From Siderastrea radians (lineage: Eukaryota; Cnidaria; Anthozoa; Scleractinia; Rhizangiidae): a DNA stretch of 64,000 bases. The notes under the pieces are model-generated. The model did no database searches. It was not told where the DNA came from and saw only the letters and a program-made list of their open reading frames with translations. Positions 19,714 through 28,400 of this stretch are shown in pieces. The stretch covers positions 2,422,881 to 2,486,880 of the forward strand of contig OZ024887.1 in assembly GCA_964017195.1 (NCBI GenBank), in the 5' to 3' direction. A program made the translations under genes and the position numbers. Numbering within the stretch: position 1 is the stretch's first letter; every line of letters starts with the position of its first letter.

Positions 19714-19722
19714 TTTTTTTTT
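19714..19722 (+). terminator. Pol III T-run terminator
   Basis: Nine consecutive T residues 15 nt after the tRNA-like unit; ten T at the same place in element 2. Confidence 0.6.
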
Positions 19723-19743
19723 AAAGGGTATTTAGTCCTCATC

Positions 19744-20397
19744 ATGCAAACGGGGAAACCGTTTCGTTTTCATACTCCCTCCTCTATCTTGGTGGTGGGT
19801 CCTTCGGGATGTGGCAAAACCGTGTTTACGGAAAAACTCTTGGTAGACAACCCAGACTTGTTTGACACCCCACCGACCCAACGACATTATTGTTATGGAG
19901 CCTGGCAAGATCGATTTCAAGGCATGCAAGATCAAGGGGTGGTGTTTCACGAAGGGATACCCGATCATGACGCGTTGGTCCAATGGTTTCCTCAAGGACA
20001 GGGGGTCCTTGTCTTGGATGATTTAATGGATGAAGGCAGTCACGATAAACGCGTGTTGGATTTATTCACCAAACATTCACATCATCAAGGGGTGACGGTA
20101 TTGTACTTGTGCCAAGACATGTTTCCCGTGGGTCGCTATGCTAAAAGTATATCCCGCAATGCCCATTACATTGTGGCGTTCAAGAACCCTCGAGATCAAT
20201 TAGGGGTACGCAATGTCATGCTTCAATCGTTTCCGACCACTTGGAAAGACACGTTGGAGACGTTTCATCAGGCCACCACACGACCGTATGGCTATTTGGT
20301 GTTGGATTTACACCCGGCCTCCTCCGATCAACAACGTGTGTTGAGTCACCTGTTAAAAGACGAAGGATGGACTCGCACCTATCAAAAACGTCTATAA
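19744..20397 (+). CDS. ATPase: A32-like (FtsK/HerA) genome-packaging ATPase (217 aa)
   Basis: Walker A GPSGCGKT at residues 19-26, Walker B VLVLDD at 87-92, and a sensor-like stretch with LYLCQDMFPVGRYAKSI and the Asn/Arg-rich ISRNAHYIV helix typical of Polinton and virophage packaging ATPases. It should pump genomic DNA into preformed capsids. Length is normal for the family. The ORF is intact and almost the same as element 2 (54435-55088). It is preceded by the tRNA-like unit, so its own promoter must lie between 19700 and 19743 or upstream. Confidence 0.9.
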   Translation: MQTGKPFRFHTPSSILVVGPSGCGKTVFTEKLLVDNPDLFDTPPTQRHYCYGAWQDRFQGMQDQGVVFHEGIPDHDALVQWFPQGQGVLVLDDLMDEGSHDKRVLDLFTKHSHHQGVTVLYLCQDMFPVGRYAKSISRNAHYIVAFKNPRDQLGVRNVMLQSFPTTWKDTLETFHQATTRPYGYLVLDLHPASSDQQRVLSHLLKDEGWTRTYQKRL

Positions 20398-20435
20398 AGG
20401 CACGACACTCCATTTGAACAGGAAAAAGAGCGACC

Positions 20436-21332
20436 ATGGACGATGATGACCGTCAACCTCCGCAATCGTACGATACCGTGTCCCCAGCGGGTATTGGGGC
20501 GACCACCAGTAATCAAATGTCCCCAAGGGCCTTCCAAGATTTATTTTGGTCGGGAGACCAAGGCCTTCTGGACGTGGCCATGGAGGAAATAGGCGCCGAT
20601 CCCCTCTCTCGGTTTATGGAATCCATCCCCCCTGCCGGTGTAGATGGTGCGCCCCCTGTGCAGGCCTCTTCCCCAGCCGGGGTAGGAAGTCAGGCATCCC
20701 ATTCACCCTCATTCCATAGCCCCCACACCACCCCGGAGTCTTCGGGTGCTCGAACCCCTGCGAGTCCTCCTAGCGTACCCTAGGCAGCGGGTGCTCGAAC
20801 AGCAGCGGGTGCTGGGGGTAATGGTGGTGGACGTGGTGGACGTGGTGGTGGTGGTGGTGGTGCTGGTGCTGGTGGTGGTGGTGGTGGTGGTACTGGTGGT
20901 GCTGGTGGTGCTGGTGGTGGTGGTGGTGCTGGTGGTGCTGGTGGTGCTGGTGGTGCTGGTGGTGCTGGTGGTGCTGGTGGTGGAGGTGGAGGTGGAGGTG
21001 GTGGTGGTGGTGGTGGTGGTGGTAGTGGGGGTCGTCGTGGACGACGACCGAGACGAATACGAGGACGACGACGAAATACCCCCACTTCCCCTTTGACACC
21101 TGCCTCCAATCCAGCCACCCCTCGAGGATCTTGGACGTCTGGGAGTCCACCACCTCGTACCTTGCGTCAAGCAGATTTACAACGACGTTTACGCATGATG
21201 TTACAAGATCAAGAACAATTAGCCCAAGGACGTGAAATTGCCAATGTCACCATGACCAATAGCATTGTGACCAGTTATAAACAGGGAGGAGCACCGAGCG
21301 TACAAACGTCGTCGTCCCGCGTTTCGCCGTGA
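20436..21332 (+). pseudogene. Gly-rich virion-like protein gene broken by a nonsense codon
   Basis: The acidic N-terminus (MDDDDRQPPQSYDTVSPAG) aligns with element 2 (55128-56060). A TAG at 20781-20783 stops translation after 115 residues where element 2 has a Leu codon. The frame is otherwise open through the GGT/GCT-rich tract (20800-21040), an Arg-rich block, and the conserved C-terminus from about 21150 (RTLRQADLQRRLRMML, then the stretch with MTNSIVTSYKQGG). A single point change thus separates a truncated from a full reading frame. The full-length type is a disordered, Gly/Arg-rich, probably nucleic-acid-binding protein; its exact role is unknown. Confidence 0.75.
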
Positions 21333-21334
21333 GG

Positions 21335-22015
21335 ATGAAAACCGTCGTGTCGTTATTGAATGGATCCAAACATCATGGCCTTCGATTCCCCCCGGAATTA
21401 TTACAACGGATGGATTCCTTGTATGCTTTTTATCATCAACAATGGTGGTGTTATCGAAAAATGTTGAATCATTACAAGTGTATCAATGCCTTGTTCAATG
21501 GCATGGCGTTACTCCTGATGGCTGCAGGCATGATTACCGGACCCCTTTTGGAAAACAGTAAGTTGGTAGCCTGTTTGGCAGCGGTGGGCACGGTGATCAA
21601 AGGATGGAATGATTTTAAACAATACCGATTTAAGGTGACCATGAGTCGATTTGCGTTTACCACCTATGCCAAAGCCTTGACCGAATTGAAAACCTATGTC
21701 CAGGGTGTTCCCTTGGAGGATCTGGAACGATTTTTAATCAAGATGCAAACCTTGGGTGATACCATTGTGGATTTCACCCCTCCGTTACCCAAACGATGTG
21801 TGCAAGATTACCATCGTCATTTTGTGTACCAACCCGTGGAAGCCCTATGCTATGTGGACGGATGTCCTCGTCCCTTGAGACCCAAAGACTATTGGATCGA
21901 TAAAAAGCCGCTCCCTCCCAGTCCCACACTCTTAGAACCATGGCCGTCCAACGACGACGACGACGCAGAAAAAGGAAACGACGACAACAAGGTGGGGGTT
22001 GGTGGCAAGATTTGA
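21335..22015 (+). CDS. Two-transmembrane protein with SLATT-like layout (226 aa)
   Basis: The N-terminal helix carries aromatic residues (YAFYHQQWWCYRKMLNHY). It is followed by two hydrophobic segments (about 50-72 and 76-92) separated by a short polar turn, then a long helical region with FTTYAKALTELK and a C-terminal acidic tail. This order (amphipathic helix, paired TMs, long helix with YxxL) resembles SLATT-type 2TM effectors, which in bacteria accompany SLOG or SMODS sensors. The same element encodes a SLOG-like protein. A virion or membrane-remodelling role is equally possible, since it lies among late structural genes. The ATG at 21335 is chosen because the GTG at 21329 overlaps the previous stop; the same arrangement occurs in element 2. 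Confidence 0.6.
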   Translation: MKTVVSLLNGSKHHGLRFPPELLQRMDSLYAFYHQQWWCYRKMLNHYKCINALFNGMALLLMAAGMITGPLLENSKLVACLAAVGTVIKGWNDFKQYRFKVTMSRFAFTTYAKALTELKTYVQGVPLEDLERFLIKMQTLGDTIVDFTPPLPKRCVQDYHRHFVYQPVEALCYVDGCPRPLRPKDYWIDKKPLPPSPTLLEPWPSNDDDDAEKGNDDNKVGVGGKI

Positions 22016-22113
22016 AACGCAATACCCGTCAAGGCTATAAAGAGACGCGGGACGTGATCAAACAAAACAAAGCCCTTCAACGTCTGTTGATGAACCGTCC
22101 ATGGTATCCTTGA
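21940..22113 (+). CDS. Tiny basic protein with QGGGWW motif (57 aa), pVI/core-like candidate
   Basis: Overlaps the 3' end of the 2TM gene in another frame, with an ATG at 21940 and stop at 22111-22113. The first 17 residues are almost all Arg/Lys, then QGGGWWQDLK and an amphipathic helix with KQNKALQRLL. Element 2 (56668-56841) reads QRGGGWW at the same place. The Gly-Gly site fits the adenain consensus, and an amphipathic helix released behind it resembles the logic of adenovirus pVI. Too short for normal gene finding but preserved in both copies in the same arrangement. Confidence 0.65.
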   Translation: MAVQRRRRRRKRKRRQQGGGWWQDLKRNTRQGYKETRDVIKQNKALQRLLMNRPWYP

Positions 22114-22274
22114 GGAGAAGACGACGACGACGTCGTCGTCAACGAGGAGGTTTTTTAAATCTATTGGTCCCCGCCATGGCAGGATTGGGAAAGGCCGTAG
22201 CCTTGGAAACGGATAAACGTATAAAACGCACGATTCAAAAAGCCAATCAACGGTATCGTCGTCGCCATCGGTAA
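22101..22274 (+). CDS. pX/mu-like tiny core protein (57 aa)
   Basis: The ATG at 22101 overlaps the end of the previous gene. Nine consecutive Arg (after MVSL) lead to QRGG, then a hydrophobic stretch FLNLLVPAMAGLGKAVAL and a basic tail. Arg-rich peptide, GG cleavage site, then hydrophobic helix is the layout known for the adenovirus pX/mu precursor, and homologous small proteins are described in adintoviruses. It likely condenses DNA in the virion. Element 2 (56829-57005) has one extra Arg codon at the end. Confidence 0.7.
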   Translation: MVSLRRRRRRRRRQRGGFLNLLVPAMAGLGKAVALETDKRIKRTIQKANQRYRRRHR

Positions 22275-22277
22275 AAG

Positions 22278-22595
22278 ATGCAACGTCTTCGACGTCAATT
22301 ACCGTTTTTACGGTCCATGTTACAAGAAGCCAATGGCTCCAAACGTCAAGAGTTGTTACAACATGCCAATGCCGATCAAATCAATGCTGTGAGTGAATTG
22401 GTCTTGAACTTCTTAAAAAACAAGATTCCTGTCACCCCACCCATGCTGGTCAAACTTCAACCCTATAAAAAGGTGCTACGTGATTTGGGACGTCGTCGAC
22501 ATTCCGTGAAAAAACGTCGTCACTGGTTGGTTCAACAAAAAGGACGTGGGTTGTTTCAAGGACTCCATCACGTGTTATGTCAATGTGTTCGTTAA
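22278..22595 (+). CDS. Conserved Polinton structural-cluster protein of unknown function (105 aa)
   Basis: Starts 3 nt after the pX-like stop. Features: a basic N-terminus, a motif pair QINAVSELVLNFLKNKIPV and KLQPYKKVLRDLGRRRHS, then a Lys/Arg-rich segment and QQKGRGLFQGL. I recognise this pattern as a small protein often seen between capsid genes and PLA2 in cnidarian Polintons, but no function is assigned. Element 2 copy (57008-57325) is the same length. Confidence 0.75.
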   Translation: MQRLRRQLPFLRSMLQEANGSKRQELLQHANADQINAVSELVLNFLKNKIPVTPPMLVKLQPYKKVLRDLGRRRHSVKKRRHWLVQQKGRGLFQGLHHVLCQCVR

Positions 22596-22684
22596 CGTGT
22601 CAAGACATGGAAAGACTCTTATTGGAAGCATAAATATCACCTGTTGTGACAACTGTCGTGCATTGGAAGACCTTTGCCCCGACC

Positions 22685-23344
22685 ATGGACGAGGTCTACA
22701 TGATTCCCCACCAGGACTTGGAACAACTCATTCAATATTATAAAGGAGAACTCACCGAAAATGCCTTGTTGAACAAAGCCGCGACGCTTGCCGCCAAAAA
22801 ACATGTGTTGTTAGCCAACCCCCAATTACCCCCAGCCCTGGTGAATGCTCAAACCAAACCGTTGAGTCAAGAATTAACCAAGTTAACCAAACGCATTCGT
22901 CAATTTCCTGGCGGGGTGGGGGTTGGTGCCCCGGGTGGTCCGCCAGGTGAAGAAGGTGAGGAAGAAGCTGGGGATGTAGTGACGGGACCTGTGGAACAAT
23001 GGTTGAAGCGCATGATAAAAGGCAGCCCGTCGACGCCCAAACCACCCATTACCCCTGCAACCAAGAAAGGCAAAGGAGCGGCCACCACCAGTAAAATTCC
23101 CATTCTCAAGAAAGAGGTCCCATCCACCAGTCGAGGGGAGTCGCGTTTAGAAGCCATTCGAGAACAGCGCAAGACCTTGGAAAAAAAGATAGCCGAGAGT
23201 CCTTGGGCAAAGGCAAAGGCAAAGACAAAAGGCAAAGGCAAAGGACCCGCTCGAGAAGTGGAACGATTGAAACCTTTACCCGGTTGGGAAGATTGGCACC
23301 GAGGCAAAAAGTTACGACGTCGATTGGATTACGACACGGACTAA
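22685..23344 (+). CDS. Conserved late protein, helical head and disordered basic tail (219 aa)
   Basis: I start at the ATG at 22685 because the segment from MDEVYMIP onward is shared with element 2, whereas upstream residues differ by an indel. The head contains DLEQLIQYYKGELTENALL, LAAKKHVLLANPQLP and TKLTKRIR; the tail is rich in Gly, Pro and Lys with repeated KAKAKTKGKGKG. It ends LPGWEDWHRG plus a basic stretch. It resembles minor virion proteins of Polintons by position; no catalytic motif is visible. Confidence 0.65.
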   Translation: MDEVYMIPHQDLEQLIQYYKGELTENALLNKAATLAAKKHVLLANPQLPPALVNAQTKPLSQELTKLTKRIRQFPGGVGVGAPGGPPGEEGEEEAGDVVTGPVEQWLKRMIKGSPSTPKPPITPATKKGKGAATTSKIPILKKEVPSTSRGESRLEAIREQRKTLEKKIAESPWAKAKAKTKGKGKGPAREVERLKPLPGWEDWHRGKKLRRRLDYDTD

Positions 23345-23347
23345 AAG

Positions 23348-23698
23348 ATGCCCACCAAGAGGAAAAGGCGTATCAAACGTCCCCAACGAGGAGGAGCCTT
23401 GGATGTCCAAAAATGGATCGCGAAAACGGGGAAGGAATTTCATTGGCCTGGGTATCAATACATGGGCCCTGGCACCCATTTGGCCAAACGTCTGAAACGT
23501 GGGGATCCAGGGATCAATCGCTTGGACCAGATTGCTAAACAACACGACATTGATTACAGCCGTGCCAAGAATTTGCAAGATAAATGGAAAGCCGATACCA
23601 AAATGATCCAAGCCATTGATCGATTACCCGGCAAGAAAAACAAGACGGAGCGGGTCGTCAAGAAAATCATGCAAACCAAGAAACGTTTAAAATTGTAA
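23348..23698 (+). CDS. PLA2: Phospholipase A2-like virion protein (116 aa)
   Basis: A calcium-loop motif YMGPG (38-42) and the catalytic pair HD (66-67) in KQHDIDY match the parvovirus VP1-type PLA2 family. An Arg/Lys-rich leader ends in QRGG at residues 13-16, fitting removal by the adenain-like protease, which would free a PLA2 of about 100 residues. In parvoviruses this activity lets particles escape endosomes; in Polinton/adintovirus genomes PLA2 genes are known accessory virion genes. Downstream lies an AATAAA-like word near 23729. Intact and conserved in element 2. Confidence 0.85.
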   Translation: MPTKRKRRIKRPQRGGALDVQKWIAKTGKEFHWPGYQYMGPGTHLAKRLKRGDPGINRLDQIAKQHDIDYSRAKNLQDKWKADTKMIQAIDRLPGKKNKTERVVKKIMQTKKRLKL

Positions 23699-23849
23699 AT
23701 TTAATGATACACCAAACCATGTTGAGTAAATAAAAAATGAAAATGTCAAAGCACTGTCTCATTTTTATTCTGCCAAATACTAAGAGATGTTCTGCCAATT
23801 ACAAAAGACGATTTCAAACATGTTCTGCCAAAAATACGAAAACGAGGGC

Positions 23850-25176
23850 TTAAGTGACAAAGTCATCCAAATCAAACGAAGGATCCTCCTGCAGCATCAT
23901 GTCCGTTAAAAAGTCAAACGGACAGTCGTCCGATGACGACAAGTCATCGAGCTCCTCGAGTAAATTGTCCAACAAAGAGTCGTCTGATGATGACGGCAAG
24001 TCATCGAGTAAATTGTCCAAAAATCCCTTCCCATCGTCCCACATGTCACAAGAAGAAAGGGACGATTCGTCGCATACAGAAGGATCCATGGGATGAAAGA
24101 CCCCTGAATCCATGTCCGTTATGGTCTCAGGTTGATCCATTGAATCCTCAGGGCTGGGCGAGAGGGTGTTACAAAAGTCCTCCATGAAATCTTCCAGGGT
24201 CACGGTTAATTTGAGGGGGCCTAACGCTTGGCGTTTCTCCTCCGTTCTCTTTTGGACCATGGGCCCTCTTTGTTGACGTAAGAGGGCCGAGCTCTCACGC
24301 TTTTTCGCTAAGTATTGTTTCTGCCACCGTTGACCTGCTTCCGATCGGTAAAATTGCCTTTTGTGCTCCCGGATTCGTTCTGCTTGGGTGGCATAGTACC
24401 GTCTCATGAACTCAGCACGTTGGGCAGCATACCTCTTCCGATACCGTTGCCTCTGCTCGGCTATTCGGTTGCGGTTTTTGGTATGATATTGTCGTCTCTG
24501 CTCGGCTACTCGGTCGCGGTTTTTGGCCCGATATTGTCGTCTCTGCTCGGCTATTCGGTCGCGGTTTTTGGTCCGATATTGTCGTCTCTGCTCGGCAACT
24601 CGGTCGCGGTTTTTGGCCACATATTGTCGTCTCTGCTCGGCAACTCGCTCAGGATACCTGGCCCGGTACCTGGCTCTGGAGGCTCGTTTTAGCGCCAGTC
24701 GTCGTGCTTCTTTCGCCAGGATCTCTAGCACTTTATTGTTAATGTCCAAGTCAATGTCGTCTTCGTCGTCGTCGTCATCGTCGTCATCGTTGTCTTCGTC
24801 GTCATCGCTGTCGCTGTCGTTTTGTGGGGAGCAGCTTTCGCGAGACCTCGGGCGAGGGGGGCGGTGCTGGCGGGGGTGTCTGTGGTCGCTTGAATTTGTG
24901 GTGCCAGTTGGTCCAGCAGAAGTCGAGGCCCCGGATGTACCACTCGGTGTTGAGTTGCGGGTAGCAGCCCGGGTTCCAACTGCCCCGTACGTGGGCGGCT
25001 CGTACTGCCTGAGCTGCCTTGGCTGCTTCTCTTCGCTTTCTTCTCTCCTCAAGCAGTTCCTCCCCAAACTCCCGGATGTCGTCATCGTTGAGCACCCACT
25101 CCTTAACCTCATTTAAAATTTCTTGGACTTGAAACTTCTCGAACTCTTGTAACAGCTTCTCTGGACTAGAGACCAT
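23850..25176 (-). CDS. Acidic/basic-repeat regulatory protein gene with two overlapping frames
   Basis: Two minus-strand frames overlap. Frame A (25176 down to 24802) begins MVSSPEKLLQEFEKF and ends after a TPPPAPPPSP segment. Frame B (open from 25112 to 23850, 420 codons) carries a poly-Asp/Glu run, then about seven 16-residue basic repeats of the RRQYRxKNRDRxAEQ type, and an acidic tail with repeated hydrophobic-acidic clusters (FLDNLLDDL, LLDNLLEELDDL, FDFLTDMML). The promoter lies upstream of frame A (minus TATAAAA at 25208-25214), so frame B is probably reached by splicing or frameshifting. The tail looks like a transcription activation domain and the repeats like a nucleic-acid-binding rod. 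Same layout in element 2. Function inferred. Confidence 0.6.
24320..24700 (-). repeat. Tandem 48-bp coding repeats in the basic-repeat gene
   Basis: About six to eight units encoding YRxKNRDRxAEQRRQ; several units at 24450-24650 are almost identical in DNA, whereas element 2 repeats (59100-59600) are much more diverged. Suggests recent homogenisation or expansion in element 1. Confidence 0.8.
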
Positions 25177-25405
25177 CTTGAGATGACACACCTCGAAGTT
25201 CGATCTGTTTTATAGTCTCTCATTCGTTCCCGTGATGCACCATGGACCCCAACTAGAGAGGGGGGAGGGGGGTCTCCCCACCCCCTTCCCTCCCCTCCCA
25301 GGGTCACCCCCTGGGCCCTCTCTCTCATTGGTTCCTTCCCCTCCCACGGGACCTTTTTGTTCTCTATAAAAACAGAGCCCCGACCTCCAGTGAGTTCATC
25401 TGATC
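25177..25405. promoter_or_regulatory. Divergent promoter between the acidic/basic-repeat gene and polB
   Basis: Contains a minus-strand TATAAAA (25208-25214), a GC-rich core with GGGGGAGGGGGG blocks, an inverted CCAAT (CATTGGTTCC near 25326) and a plus-strand TATAAAAA (25365-25372) 41 bp before the polB ATG. An AGTGAGTTCATCTG word sits 26 bp after TATA, where an initiator is expected. The same elements in the same order occur in element 2 (60130-60357), and related GAGTTCA words follow the TATA of the 13729 gene. Confidence 0.75.
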
Positions 25406-28400
25406 ATGGCTTCTGAGCCAAACGAACCAGGCCCAAGTGGCCTGACCACTCAAGAGACCTTCACGTTACTAGGCCTGAACACCTCGGACTCTGAGAGAGA
25501 AGAAGAGACGGCAGCGAATTCCCCTGATGAACCTTTGTTACCCACCGAAGAGATGATGGACAGTGACGAGGATGACATTTGTCAAGAGGCCTTAGATCAT
25601 TTCCAACGGCAACGTACGTTTCAAACCCAACTCCTTGAACAAAGTGGGGGAAGTTTGGATACAAGGGCAGTCGGCGCGTTTGAGTTTGAAGTTCAACCCT
25701 ATGTCGACCGGCGGAGCACACGTATGGGAGTGCATGAACGTCATTTCAATACCCGTTTACGCCAAAGGGGGAACTTGATTCCAGGTCAAAACATCACGCA
25801 AGCTCTCCAAGATGCTTTACGTCGAGCAGTGAATCAAGTGTTAGACACCACGCCTGAGCTCCACGATCAAGATCGTCTGTACTTTACCCTGGGATCTAAC
25901 AGCCTGCATAATAATTTTCAGGGCTGGGGATTACGTGCAGGTGAATGGCGGCAAGACACGGAGCGTGTGGAGGCCCTATTCAACCGTTTAGCGCAAGCCT
26001 TGAACAGCAACGAACAATTTGAAATGGACGACTCCTTTCAATTATCCATAACTCAAGTCCAACATGCCCCTCAGGGAACCGGCAGACCACGGCGCGGAAA
26101 ACCAGGCCACCCAACCCACCAAGCCTTAACCAGGACATCGAAATCGGTCATTCGCATCACAAACGATGATCCACTCTGCTGTGCCAGAGCCCTGGTCACA
26201 GCCAAGGCCAGAGTGGATCATCACCCGAAATGGCACAGCATTCGCCAAGGGAAGGGGCCACTACAAAGGGAACTCGCGTTGCGGCTCCATGACGAAGCTC
26301 GTGTCCCTCCAGGTCCTTGCAGCTACGACGCCTTGACGGCTTTTAGTCAAGCCCTGTCCCTCACAGGTTACCAAATCATCCTGGTGGATGCGCATCGATC
26401 TTATCACATCACCACCTATGGAGAGCCCCAAGACAAACAACTGATCCTACTGCACGACCATAACCATTACGACGTCATCACCCGTTTACCCGGGTTTTTC
26501 GGGTCCAGTTACGTCTGTGCTGATTGTTGGAAACCCTACAACACCGAGGGAAAGCATCGCTGCAACAAGAAAAAACAATGCCGAGCCTGTTGCCAAAAAG
26601 AGTGCCCTGATTTCCAGGCAGCGTACCCTCGGCACCAGAAAGCCACCCAACGTTGCCACAGTTGTCATCGGGACTTTTTTGGAGACACTTGCCTTCAAGC
26701 CCATGTCGGCAAGGACCACACGGGCAAACCTGCAGTCAACCAAGAGTCCTCCGTCTGCTTTACACGCCGTCGCTGTCCTGCCTGTTTTAAACTGAACGTT
26801 GGATTACAAGAGATTGCTAAACACCAATGCTACTATGTGGACTGCCCGTCTTGCCATGAGTACGTGGACAGTGAAAGCCATTTTTGTTTCATTCAAAGAC
26901 CCACTCAAGACAAGAAGAGAAAGAGGAAACACCAGGGAGGGCCTCGCCCCAAACGAGGGGCAGCAGCCGCCGCGTCGGAGCCTGATACCACCACCACCCC
27001 AGAGGAGGACGACGACCTGCCCCCCTTGCACGTGTTTTTTGATATTGAAGCCATGCAACCCCACCAAAAACACATTGCTAATCTCCTCGTGGCCGAAACC
27101 GAAGACGACGATGAACCCAAGCCTTTCCCTGGCCCCTCTTGTATCCGCGACTTTCTGGAATGGCTGGATACCTTGACACTCAACGATACCCGACAAGTCA
27201 ATGTCCTGGCCCACAACCTCCAAGGGTACGATGGCTACTTTGTCGTCCAGCAATACCATAGTGACAACCGGATCGTCCAACAGCTCCGCAACGGGTGTAA
27301 ACTCTTGGAAGTCAAGCACGATCGGATTCGTTTCATCGATTCCATGAGTTTCTTCCAGATGCCTTTGTCCGCCTTTCCCGCAACCTTTGGATTAACGGAA
27401 TTGAAAAAAGGCTACTTCCCCCACAAGTTCAATATCCCCGATGACGAGCACCAAACGTACGTGGGACCCGTCCCGGCCCTCGATTACTACATGCCCGAAA
27501 CCAAGTCCCCCGAAGACAGGCAAGCCTTTGAAAAGTGGCATCAAGAGCAGCGTACCAATAACACCCTCTTCGACTTTCAACACGAATTGCTAGCTTACTG
27601 CAAATCCGATGTACGACTCTTGAAAGAAGGATGCCTGACTTTCAAACGGATGTTTGAAGCTCAAGCGGGGTTCAATCCCTTTGACCACATCACCATTGCT
27701 TCTGCCTGCAACGTGGATTTACGTATGAACCGGATGATCCCTAACAGTATTGCCAGTGAACCCACTCTTACTTGGAAGAAGAATAACATCAATCAGTCCT
27801 ACGAAGCCATCGAATGGTTAACCTGGTGCCAACAACACCAAGCCCCTCATCTTCAACATGCCAAAAATACCGGCGAGTATCGCATCCCTGGTACCAAGCT
27901 CCATGTGGATGGTTTCGATGCCAGTACCAACACCATCTACGAATATCACGGCTGTTTCTGGCATGGATGCCCTCGCTGTTTCCCCCACCGTTACGAAACA
28001 CATCAACGCCACTGTGATCGGTCCATGCAAGATGTCTACGAGGACACGCAACAAAGGACCCAACATTTAAGAGAACAAGGATACACCGTGGTGGAAATGT
28101 GGGGATGCGATTGGGCCCATCTCAAAGACACCTCCCTTGACATCAGTACGTTTATAACTAACCTTCAAACCACAAAACCTCTGAATCCACGCGACGCTTT
28201 CTGTGGAGGACGTACCAATGCCGTGAAACTGTACCATCAAGTGACCCCCAGTCAAAAGATCCATTACATCGATGTCACCTCGTTGTACCCATGGGTCAAC
28301 AAAACCTCTGTCTACCCTAAAGGACATCCGACCTTTATTACACATCCCGGTCATACAGACATCCACCAGTACTTTGGATTGATTCAATGCCAAGTCCTGC

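Noticed and set aside
20709..21170. Pro-, His-, Val- and Thr-rich long ORFs over the GGT/GCT tract
   Set aside because: Shadows of the repetitive Gly codons of the real plus-strand gene; the same shadows appear in element 2.
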